A stretch of 64,000 bases of DNA, from contig JAEUKH010000041.1 of assembly GCA_016792845.1 (NCBI GenBank), positions 62,001-126,000 of the forward strand, written 5' to 3'. The position numbers were made by a program, and so were the translations under genes. Origin of the DNA: Myxococcales bacterium (GTDB lineage Bacteria; Myxococcota_A; Polyangia; Polyangiales; Ga0077539). Below the pieces are notes generated by a model, which was given only the letters and a program-made list of their open reading frames with translations, did not search any database and had not been told where the DNA came from. Positions 43,641 through 50,985 of the stretch are shown piece after piece (within the stretch, counting starts at the first letter, position 1; every line of letters starts with the position of its first letter).

Positions 43641-43655
43641 TGCTGCGATGCAACA
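43641..43655. promoter_or_regulatory. PhaR-type palindrome TGCTGCGATGCAACA over the lipoprotein B start codon
   Basis: The site includes the ATG at 43648 and lies three bases after the GGAG ribosome site, so occupancy would hide the initiation region on DNA. Confidence 0.5.
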
Positions 43656-44499
43656 TCGCCCTCAGCTTGCACTGACCGTCGCGCTCGTCGGATGCCTCGC
43701 GGCCTGCGCCGCCGAGCCTTCGGAGCCGCGCACCGACGCGGGCGCCGACGGCGGGGGCTTCGTGGTGCTCCCTGACGGCGGCGCGGTGCCGCAGTGTCGC
43801 GGCAACCGAGACGGCGTGATCGACCGCGGCGAGGTGACCTTCTTGCCCGGCGTCGAGGTGCGCTACCGGGTCAACCCTGCCAACTCGGTGGCGCGACTGT
43901 CGACCCGCGGCGCGATGCAGGGCGGCACCCGGGTGTGGGATTTTCGCGACCCCGCGGGCGAGCTCGTGTCGCTGCGGCTCGAGCGCACCGAGGGGCAGTG
44001 GTTTACGCCGCGCTTTGCGGGCGCCGAGTACGCGGCGCGGCTCGACCCGCGGCAGCCGCTCTTGGGGGTCTACCGGGCCACCGACGCGGCGGTGTTTCTC
44101 TTGGGCGCGGCGGGCCCGAGCGCGTCGTCGCAGACCATCATCCCGTACAACCCACCGCTCGAAGTTCTGCGCTTTCCGCTCCGCGTGGGCCTCGAATGGA
44201 CGGCCGAGGCCACCACCCAAGACGCTCAGGTCGAGGGCACCCCGGCGGCCTCGCGCGACACCTACGCCATCGCCGTCGACGCCCGCGGCACGGTGCAGAC
44301 CGAGGCCATCACCTTCACCGACGCGCTGCGGGTGCGGGTCGAACTGACGCAGCGCTTCCCCGCGGGGCCGGGCACCCGGCGGATTCAGTACCTCTGGCTG
44401 GTCGAGTGTTACGGCGAGGTGGCCCGCGCGGTGTCGCGCGAGGGCGAGCTCGACCCTGACTTTACCGAAGCGAGCGAGTTTCGCCGCCTCGGCCTCTGA
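43648..44499 (+). CDS. Lipoprotein with EF-hand-like loop, paralogue B
   Basis: A 283-residue lipoprotein (lipobox CLAAC) with a short Asp/Gly linker, then the loop RGNRDGVIDRGE, and a beta-rich domain that closes with FTEASEFRRLGL. These features repeat those of the protein at 40100-41044, so the pair arose by duplication and now brackets the hydrolase and barrel genes. TAGGAG precedes the ATG. No enzyme motif is seen. Regulation by the palindrome over its start codon is plausible. Confidence 0.72.
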   Translation: MQHRPQLALTVALVGCLAACAAEPSEPRTDAGADGGGFVVLPDGGAVPQCRGNRDGVIDRGEVTFLPGVEVRYRVNPANSVARLSTRGAMQGGTRVWDFRDPAGELVSLRLERTEGQWFTPRFAGAEYAARLDPRQPLLGVYRATDAAVFLLGAAGPSASSQTIIPYNPPLEVLRFPLRVGLEWTAEATTQDAQVEGTPAASRDTYAIAVDARGTVQTEAITFTDALRVRVELTQRFPAGPGTRRIQYLWLVECYGEVARAVSREGELDPDFTEASEFRRLGL

Positions 44500-44558
44500 G
44501 CCCCAAGGCACCGCCCGAGGCGCGCCCCGCGTGGCGCGACGGGCCATCGCGCCGGGCT

Positions 44559-45320
44559 TTGTGCGCGACCGCGTTGACAGGGCGTCGATGGGTGTCTCAC
44601 CTTCACGCTCCGGTGTTGGCGCGGCGTCGAGTCTGGGGCTTTGTGTTGGGGTGCTGCTTGGGTTGCGCGCGCGCGCCGGTGACCCCCGCCGACACGCTGC
44701 GCGCCTACGCCGCGGCCCTCGAAGCCCAGCAGTACAGCGACGCCTGGCAGCTCTTGTCGAGCGAGGCCCGGGCGCTCGTGCCGTACGACCGCTTCGAGGC
44801 CCTGGCCCGCGCCCAACCCGAGTCGGTGCGCGACACCGTCACGCTCTATCGCGCCTCGTCGAGCCCTCGGGCGACCGCGCGGCTTGAGCTGGCCAACGGC
44901 GACGCGGTGACCCTCGTCGAAGAGCGCGGGCAGTGGCGCCTCGACCCGGCGAGCCTCGATTTTTACGCGCAGAACACGCCGCTCCAGGCGCTCAGGTCGT
45001 TTGTGCGGGCGCTCGAACGGCGGCGCTACGAGGTGCTCGTTCAGCTCGCGCCCAGCCAGGCCGTGGCCCAGATGGAGCAGCTCGCCCGCGAGGGCGACGC
45101 GGGGCAACGGCGGGCCGAAGACGTGCTGCGCGAGAGCTGGGAGGGCCCCGAGGCCGCCAACGTCGCGGGGCTCGTCTCGCGGCTCGAACACGCCCTCGAG
45201 CGCGGCGTGGCCATCGAGGTGGTGGGCGACCGCGCGACGCTGCGCTACGGCCCCGGCGCGGCCTCGGTGGCGCGCCTCGTGCGCGAAGACGGCTTGTGGA
45301 AGATCGAAGACCCCGAGTAG
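44559..45320 (+). CDS. Probable lipoprotein with two NTF2-like or DUF4878-like repeats
   Basis: About 253 residues. A hydrophobic stretch ends in LGCCLGC, a likely lipobox. Two similar segments follow, TPADTLRAYAAALEAQQYSDAWQLL and TPLQALRSFVRALERRRYEVLVQL. Each resembles the helix that opens small NTF2-like domains (the TPxxALRxFxxALxxxxY pattern). A lumenal binding role is possible. The start is uncertain: GTGs at 44559 and 44592 both precede the signal. Confidence 0.62.
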   Translation: MCATALTGRRWVSHLHAPVLARRRVWGFVLGCCLGCARAPVTPADTLRAYAAALEAQQYSDAWQLLSSEARALVPYDRFEALARAQPESVRDTVTLYRASSSPRATARLELANGDAVTLVEERGQWRLDPASLDFYAQNTPLQALRSFVRALERRRYEVLVQLAPSQAVAQMEQLAREGDAGQRRAEDVLRESWEGPEAANVAGLVSRLEHALERGVAIEVVGDRATLRYGPGAASVARLVREDGLWKIEDPE

Positions 45321-45382
45321 CGTTGTACGTAATTTTCACCGCCGCCCGCAGCTGTGTCTTTGACGAGAGAAGTGACGCCACG

Positions 45383-46465
45383 ATGAGCCCCGAAGAGAAG
45401 CAGCACCGCCGCATCGCGCTTGAGACCGAGCTGAGTTTTGTGCGCAGCACCCTCGAAGCCGCGCCGATGCGCTTGAGCTTCGAGGGGCCGCTCCGTGAGC
45501 TCAACGAGCGCCTCGCGGGCCTCAACGCGCTCGGCGAGCAGCTCGCCCGGGCCCGGGCCCGCGGGTACGTCTGGGGGGGCGATCTTGAGGGGCAGCGCGG
45601 CGAGGTACAGCGCCTCGCGGGGCCTGCCCTTGAGCTCGCGCGGGGTGAGATCCATCGCGCGGCGAACGCGCTCCGGGCGCGGGTCGACAGCGCCAACCGC
45701 AGCGCGCGGGCCATCAGCGGCGACGTGTTTCGCAATGAGCGTGCGATCCAGAGTCTGGCCAGCGATGTGCGCGGGCTCGACAACGCCATCGACGCGGCCG
45801 AGACCAAGGTGCGCGAGAGCACGGGGCTCTTCGCCCGCGCGTTCGACGCCATGGTCGGGCAGCTCAAGCGCATCCACGAGACCCTCGACGCCTTCGAGCA
45901 GGGGAGCTTCAAGCTCCAGCCCGAAGAGAACCCCCTCGCGGTCATCAAAGCCACCTGGGAAGACTCGCCGCAGGGCAAAAAAGAGGGGCTCCTCTTGCTC
46001 ACGGCGCACCGCATCCGCTTCGAGGCGATCGACGAGGTGGTGCTCGAACGCTCGCTGATCTTCTTCGCCTCGCGCACCGAGAAGCGCCGCACCCTCTTGA
46101 TGGACGCGCCGGTCGGATACCTCTCCGGCAGCGACGACTCGGAGCGCGGTCTGATCATGAAAGATCAGCTGTTGATCTTGACCTTTCGCATGGCCACCGG
46201 CGGCTTCGCGCGCTGCACCTTCGAGGTCGAAGAGGTCTCGGCCAAAGAGGCCGACAGCTTCCTCGAACAGATTCGCTCGGGCGACCTCGAACGGCAGCGC
46301 TACCGCGGCGCGATGCCGACCCTCAGCAACGTCGGCGTGCCGGTGCGATGGCCAGAGAGCTGCAACCAGTGCGGCGCGCGCCTTGAGCCGCCCGTGCGTG
46401 GTCAGACGTACCTCACCTGCGCGTACTGCAACGCCAAGCACGACGTGGTGCTGGGTGAGGGCTGA
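45383..46465 (+). CDS. Coiled-coil protein with C-terminal zinc ribbon
   Basis: A 360-residue cytoplasmic protein. Residues 1-180 are helical with coiled-coil character (REIHRAANALRARVDSANR region). The middle is a beta-rich PH-like region (GLLLLTAHRIRFEAIDEVVLE). The C-terminus has a zinc ribbon with two CxxC pairs (CNQCGARL and CAYCNAKH). I do not recognise a named family. AGAGAAG precedes the ATG at a suitable distance. The protein is followed by a perfect PhaR-type palindrome before the convergent gene. Confidence 0.68.
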   Translation: MSPEEKQHRRIALETELSFVRSTLEAAPMRLSFEGPLRELNERLAGLNALGEQLARARARGYVWGGDLEGQRGEVQRLAGPALELARGEIHRAANALRARVDSANRSARAISGDVFRNERAIQSLASDVRGLDNAIDAAETKVRESTGLFARAFDAMVGQLKRIHETLDAFEQGSFKLQPEENPLAVIKATWEDSPQGKKEGLLLLTAHRIRFEAIDEVVLERSLIFFASRTEKRRTLLMDAPVGYLSGSDDSERGLIMKDQLLILTFRMATGGFARCTFEVEEVSAKEADSFLEQIRSGDLERQRYRGAMPTLSNVGVPVRWPESCNQCGARLEPPVRGQTYLTCAYCNAKHDVVLGEG

Positions 46466-46467
46466 GC

Positions 46468-46486
46468 CATGTTGCGCTGCAACATG
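46468..46486. promoter_or_regulatory. Extended PhaR-type palindrome CATGTTGCGCTGCAACATG
   Basis: The longest copy: symmetry continues two bases beyond each arm (core 46470-46484). It lies two bases after one stop codon in a 38-bp gap between convergent genes, where no promoter is expected. Confidence 0.55.
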
Positions 46487-46503
46487 AGCCCCTGAGGCTC
46501 GGC

Positions 46504-46893
46504 TCAGCCTGGGGCGGCGGCGGGCGAGAACAGCACCTCGCCCGAGCGGCCGTCGACCTGCACCGGATCGCCGTCGCGGGCCACCTGAGCGCCCGATTCG
46601 GCGTCAAAGACAGCCCCCTCGCGCAGCCCGACCCTGAGCCCCGTGCAGCCCGTCACGCACGCGACCCCCAGCGCCCGCGCCACGATCGCGGCGTCGCTGG
46701 TGAGCCCCCCGGAGGCCGTGACCAGGGCCGCCGAGGCGCGAATCGCCGGGGTGTCTTCGACCTCGGAGTCGTGCAGAAAGAGGGCCACCCGCGCGCCCCC
46801 CGCGGCCGCCGAGAGGGCCGCCTCGGCCCCGATGGCGACCACCGCGTCGACACGCCCCGGCGAGGCGCCGAGCCCGCGAAACGCGGCCCTCAC
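46504..46893 (-). CDS. Stand-alone PEP-utilising enzyme mobile (swivelling) domain, His replaced by Asp
   Basis: A 129-residue protein with the phosphohistidine-domain signature of PEP synthase/PPDK/EI enzymes in the form GGLTSDAAIVARALGVACV. The phosphoryl-accepting His of TSHAAIVAR is Asp67 here, so phosphotransfer by the usual route is lost. There is no PEP-binding barrel and no ATP-grasp domain nearby. It may be a binding domain or accept phosphate on Asp (speculative). Its GTG overlaps the stop of the ElaA-like gene by four bases. Confidence 0.72.
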   Translation of the reverse strand: MRAAFRGLGASPGRVDAVVAIGAEAALSAAAGGARVALFLHDSEVEDTPAIRASAALVTASGGLTSDAAIVARALGVACVTGCTGLRVGLREGAVFDAESGAQVARDGDPVQVDGRSGEVLFSPAAAPG

Positions 46894-47336
46894 CGTCGCA
46901 CCATCTCGCGATGCAAGATGTCATCTTCGAGGTAGGTCTCGCCCTCGCCCACGAAGCCGAAGGCGCCGTAGAACGCTTCGAGGTGGGCCTGGGCCGAGAT
47001 GCGCACCGCCGCGCGGGGACCGTAGGCGGCGTCGAGCCGCGCGAGGCTCTCGGCCACCAGGGCGCGCCCGAGGCCTGTGCCGCGCACCTCGGGGGCCGTC
47101 ACCACGCGGCCGATGCTGCACTCGGGGTACTTCACCCCGGGGCCGAACAGGCGGGCGTAGGCGCTGAGGGCGCCCGAGGGCCCGAGGCACCAGAGGTGGA
47201 CGGCCTTCGGGTCGGCGCCGTCGGCGTCGAGGTAGGGGCAGCGCTGCTCGACGGTGAAGACCCGCTGTCGCAGGGCCATGATGGCGTAGAGGGTCTCGAC
47301 GCTCAGCGACGACCAGGGCTGGTAGATCCACTCCAT
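46890..47336 (-). CDS. elaA: GNAT acetyltransferase, ElaA family
   Basis: A 148-residue GNAT. ElaA hallmarks are seen: LSVETLYAIMALRQRVFTVEQRCPY, where the LYxxxxLRxxVFxVEQ pattern defines the family, then GRVVTAPEVRGTGLGRALV as the acetyl-CoA-binding loop and FYGAFGFVGEGETYLEDDI as the closing segment. The ATG at 47336 gives the typical ElaA N-terminus (MEWIYQPWSSLS). It is coupled to the mobile-domain gene by a four-base overlap and divergent from the membrane protein at 47402. Confidence 0.85.
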   Translation of the reverse strand: MEWIYQPWSSLSVETLYAIMALRQRVFTVEQRCPYLDADGADPKAVHLWCLGPSGALSAYARLFGPGVKYPECSIGRVVTAPEVRGTGLGRALVAESLARLDAAYGPRAAVRISAQAHLEAFYGAFGFVGEGETYLEDDILHREMVRR

Positions 47337-47401
47337 TGCGGGCGAGACCGTGGCGCCTTCGTGCTGGTTTGGCAACGGCATTTGAGAGAGCCTCGCGGGG
47401 C

Positions 47402-48655
47402 ATGGCGAGCCCCCACAACGCGCCGGTGATGGTGCCCCTCGACGGCGCGCGGCTCGTGCTCACCCGGAGCCTCCGCGCCCGCCAGCGCCTCGCCTTCGCG
47501 GCCCTCTCGCTCGCCGCGACGGCCTTGCTCGCGACGGGGCAAGGGTGGTGGCTCGTGGCGGTGCTCGGGCTGAGCGCGGGGCTCGCGGCGTGGCAGCTCC
47601 GCGGGCGGCGCGGGTGGCCCGCCGAGGCGGCCCCGCTCAGCGCCTCGCGGGAGGGCATTTTTGTGCGCCGCAACAAAGTCATCGACGGCGCCGACGTCAC
47701 CCGGGCCATGGTGGTGTCGCGGCGGGGCGACACCGAGGTGGTGCTGCACCATCGGCGCCTCTTCGCGATCACCGTGGCGGTGCGAGACCGGGCGCAGGGC
47801 GAGGCGCTCGTGCGGGCCTTGGGGCGCGACGTCGATCAGGCGTCGATGGCCTTCCCGATGCAGCCCGCGGTGTCGAGCGTGGCGCCCGCGAGCATCGTGG
47901 TGCCGGCGGGGCTGGTGGCGCTGCTGCGGGCCTTCCCGATCGCGCCGGCGCTGCGAGTGGCGGTGCTCGGGGCGCTCGCCCTCGTGCCCTTCGCGTGGAT
48001 GCTCCTCGCGCAGCTCCCGTGGCGCCTCACGGTGGGCCGCGACGGGCTCTTGCTAGAGCGCTTCGGCAACCGACGGTTTATCGCCCGCGACGAGATCGTC
48101 TCGGTCGACCTCCGCCCGCCCTACGTCAGGGTCGCGCTCCGCGACAAGCGCGTCGAGGCCTTCGAGACCAGCTTCTTTACGGGCACCTTCGCCCAGGGCT
48201 GGTCGCGCGCCGACTCGGCCTCGGCCTGGCTCGAAGCCCTCGCCGACCGCATCGCCCGGAGCCTCGCGCTCGCCCCCGAGGGCGCCGCCCACGACGACCC
48301 CGCGCTCTTCGCCAACGGCCGACAATCTCGGGCCTGGCGCGAAGCCCTCGAAGCCCTCGGCGACCAGCGCGACGCCGGGTACCGCGACCCCTCGGGCCGC
48401 CGCGACACGCTCTGGCGCATCGCCGAAGACCCGCGCACGCTGCCCGAACCCCGGGCCGCCGCCGCCGTGGCGCTGAAGCAGAGCCTCGACGACGAGGGTC
48501 GCGCGCGGCTCGACGCCCTCGCCCGAAGCAGCGCCGAACCGCGCGTCCGCATGGTGATCGACGCCGTGCTCGACGACAGCGCCCGAGGCCTCGACGACGC
48601 CCTCGACCGCGTGCGCGACGACCCCGAGCTCAGGCACCTGCGACGGGGCCGCTAG
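47402..48655 (+). CDS. Uncharacterised membrane protein with PH-like domains
   Basis: A 417-residue protein. One hydrophobic hairpin is near residues 30-65 and another near 180-205. Each is followed by a short beta-rich stretch (AMVVSRRGDTEVVLHHRRLFAITV; RRFIARDEIVSVDLRPPYVRVALRDK) that looks like bacterial PH-type domains. The C-terminal 130 residues are helical and Ala/Arg/Asp-rich. I do not recognise the family. It carries a PhaR-type palindrome in its coding region and a tandem pair directly after its stop. Confidence 0.65.
   Translation: MASPHNAPVMVPLDGARLVLTRSLRARQRLAFAALSLAATALLATGQGWWLVAVLGLSAGLAAWQLRGRRGWPAEAAPLSASREGIFVRRNKVIDGADVTRAMVVSRRGDTEVVLHHRRLFAITVAVRDRAQGEALVRALGRDVDQASMAFPMQPAVSSVAPASIVVPAGLVALLRAFPIAPALRVAVLGALALVPFAWMLLAQLPWRLTVGRDGLLLERFGNRRFIARDEIVSVDLRPPYVRVALRDKRVEAFETSFFTGTFAQGWSRADSASAWLEALADRIARSLALAPEGAAHDDPALFANGRQSRAWREALEALGDQRDAGYRDPSGRRDTLWRIAEDPRTLPEPRAAAAVALKQSLDDEGRARLDALARSSAEPRVRMVIDAVLDDSARGLDDALDRVRDDPELRHLRRGR
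47661..47675. promoter_or_regulatory. PhaR-type palindrome TTGTGCGCCGCAACA
   Basis: Arms TTGTGC and GCAACA; inside the membrane-protein gene (codons for FVRRNK). Confidence 0.45.
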
Positions 48656-48660
48656 GGCGC

Positions 48661-48697
48661 TGCTGCGCTGCAACAAACCCTCTGCTGCGCTGCAACA
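48661..48697. promoter_or_regulatory. Two identical PhaR-type palindromes in tandem
   Basis: TGCTGCGCTGCAACA occurs at 48661-48675 and again at 48683-48697, 22 bp apart (about two helical turns). They fill most of the 59-bp gap between the convergent membrane-protein and glyS genes. Confidence 0.55.
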
Positions 48698-48714
48698 AAG
48701 ACGGGGGCGGGAGG

Positions 48715-50835
48715 CTATTCGAGGGCGTCAAAGCGCGCGAGCTGCCCCACGCGGTCGGCCACGCGGCCGAGCAACCGGAGCCGCGAGGCGCGGAGGGTCT
48801 CGTCTTTGTCCATCACGAAGACCTCGACGAAGAGGCGGTCGACGGGGGCGCGGAGGGCGCGGGCGATCCAGGCCATGGCGCCTACGAAATCGCGGGCCGC
48901 GAGGCGCCCCTGGAGCTCGGTCTCGGCGGCATCGAAGGCCTCAAGGAGCGCCACCTCGGCGGGGTGCGAGAGCCGCGCCCGGTCTTCGGCCGTGAGGGCC
49001 CCGGCGGGCGCCTCGCGCGAGATGTTGAACACGCGCTTGAAGGCCACGGCGAGGTCGGCCGCGGCGGGGGTCTTCCAGAAGGCATCGACCGCGGCGACGC
49101 GCTCGTCGACGTCGACGGGGTCATTCTTGCCAGCGGCCATGCACGCGGCCACCGGGTCGCGGCCCGAGCGCTCTTCGAGGATGCCCTTCAGGCGCTCGGA
49201 CACGAAGTCGACCACGGGGCCCACGATAGCCTCGGGGTTCTCTGCGAAGGCCCGCCTGGCCGCGGTGTCGGGGCCTTCGAGGTAGACCGCCACCACGGCG
49301 CGGGTCGCCTCGGCGAGGTCGAGCCGGGTGCGGTGAGCGAGCACCGTGCGCAAGATCGCGATGGCCATGCGACGGAGGCCGAAGGGGTCTTCGCCGCCGG
49401 TGGGGCGCAGGCCCACGCCCAAGCACCCGACGAGGGTGTCGAAGCGGTCGGCCAGGGCCACCGCGGCGCCGAGCTTCGAGGGGGCCACGGCGTCGCCCGA
49501 GCCGCGCGGCTGGTAGTGCTCTGCGATGGCCGCAGCGACCGCCGCAGGTTCGCCGTCGTGCCCCGCGTAGAAGCCCCCCATGAGCCCCTGAAGCTCGGGG
49601 AACTCGCCCACCGCGAGGGACACGAGGTCGGCCTTCGCGAGGGTCGCGGCGCGGGCCGCCTCGGCGCCGTCGCAGCCGAGCTTCGCAGCGAAGAACGGGG
49701 CCAGCCGCGCGAGCCGACGGGTCTTGTCGCCGTAGCTGCCGAGCCGCGCGTGGAAGGTCACCGCGTCGAGCGAGGGCACCCGGTCGGCGAGGGGCGTCTT
49801 GCGGTCTTGGGCCACGAAGAAGGCCGCGTCTTTGAGCCGCGCGCGCATCACGCGCTCGTTGCCGCGGCGGATGGTGTCGGGGTCGAGGGCGGTGTTCACC
49901 ACCGTGAGAAACAGCGGCAGGAGCCGCCCGCCGGCGGGGTCGCGCTGGGCGTCTTCGAAGCGCTTCTTCTCGACCGCGAAGTACCGCTGGTGCCCGCGCA
50001 TCACGCTCTCGATCAGCGCGTCTGGGAGCGTGAGGTAGCTGTCTTCGAAGCGCCCCACCACGACGTGCGGCCACTCGACCAGGCCCAACACCTCGCCCTC
50101 AAGGAAGGCGTCTCGCCGAAGGTCGCCGCCCTCGTGCGCCGCCGCGGCCTCAAGGCCCCCGAGCAGCGCCACCCGACGCGCGTCGGTGTCGGCCAAGACC
50201 TTCGCCACCGAGAGCCGCGACTCGTACACGTCGGCCGACGCGATCTCGATGCGCTCTGGCGCGAGGAAGCGATGCCCGTAGGTCACCCGACCCGCCGTGA
50301 GCTCGGCGAACTCGAAGGGCACCACGGTCTCGCCGTGCAGCGCCACGAGCCACTGAATCGGCCGCCCGAAGGCGGTCTCGCCGTCGGCCCAACGCATCGA
50401 TTTGGCGAAGGCGATGCGTCGACACGCCGCCGCCAGCACCCCGGGCAAGAGCGCGGCCGCGTCGGCCCCGGGCGAGCGCTTGCGCGCTTGGAGGTACCGC
50501 CCTTTGGGCGTCTCGACGATCGAGAGGTCATCGAGCGAGACCTCGTTCTTGCGGGCGAAGCCCTCGGCGGCCTTCGACCACCCGCCGTCTTTGCCCTTCG
50601 CCGCGCTCTCGGCCGGGCCGAGGATCTCTTCTTCGCGGGCCTCGACCCCGTCGGCCACCCCGGCCACGAGCACCGCGAGGCGGCGCGGCGTGCCCAGAAC
50701 GCGGACATGGCCGTGGCCGAGCCGCGCGCGCCCCAACTCTTCGGGCAAGAGCTTCTCTAGCTGCCCGAGGGCATCGGCGAGAAACGAGGTGGGGAGTTCT
50801 TCACATCCGATTTCGAGGAGGAGCGTCTTCGTCAT
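48715..50835 (-). CDS. glyS: Glycyl-tRNA synthetase beta subunit
   Basis: A 706-residue beta subunit of the bacterial tetrameric enzyme. The N-terminus LLLEIGCEELPTSF and the segments GFARKNEVSLDDL, YFAVEKKRFED, GLMGGFYAGHDGEP and CLGVGLRPTGGEDPFGLRR are signatures of the family. The C-terminal anticodon-binding region has the normal length. It needs the alpha subunit GlyQ, which is usually encoded directly upstream. Here the upstream neighbour is a divergent pseudokinase gene and glyQ is not in the window. The frame continues upstream, but the ATG at 50835 gives the standard N-terminus. Confidence 0.94.
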   Translation of the reverse strand: MTKTLLLEIGCEELPTSFLADALGQLEKLLPEELGRARLGHGHVRVLGTPRRLAVLVAGVADGVEAREEEILGPAESAAKGKDGGWSKAAEGFARKNEVSLDDLSIVETPKGRYLQARKRSPGADAAALLPGVLAAACRRIAFAKSMRWADGETAFGRPIQWLVALHGETVVPFEFAELTAGRVTYGHRFLAPERIEIASADVYESRLSVAKVLADTDARRVALLGGLEAAAAHEGGDLRRDAFLEGEVLGLVEWPHVVVGRFEDSYLTLPDALIESVMRGHQRYFAVEKKRFEDAQRDPAGGRLLPLFLTVVNTALDPDTIRRGNERVMRARLKDAAFFVAQDRKTPLADRVPSLDAVTFHARLGSYGDKTRRLARLAPFFAAKLGCDGAEAARAATLAKADLVSLAVGEFPELQGLMGGFYAGHDGEPAAVAAAIAEHYQPRGSGDAVAPSKLGAAVALADRFDTLVGCLGVGLRPTGGEDPFGLRRMAIAILRTVLAHRTRLDLAEATRAVVAVYLEGPDTAARRAFAENPEAIVGPVVDFVSERLKGILEERSGRDPVAACMAAGKNDPVDVDERVAAVDAFWKTPAAADLAVAFKRVFNISREAPAGALTAEDRARLSHPAEVALLEAFDAAETELQGRLAARDFVGAMAWIARALRAPVDRLFVEVFVMDKDETLRASRLRLLGRVADRVGQLARFDALE

Positions 50836-50985
50836 GGCCTTGGCGTCGCGGCTGCCTTGGTAGCAGAGAGCGCCGCGCCGCGTAAGAGACACTTTCGGCC
50901 TCGCGGCACCCGGCGCGGGCGGCGTCGCGGTGCGACGAAGGCTTGCCGGGGTCGGGCCGCATTGGGTACCTTCGGCAGAACACGC

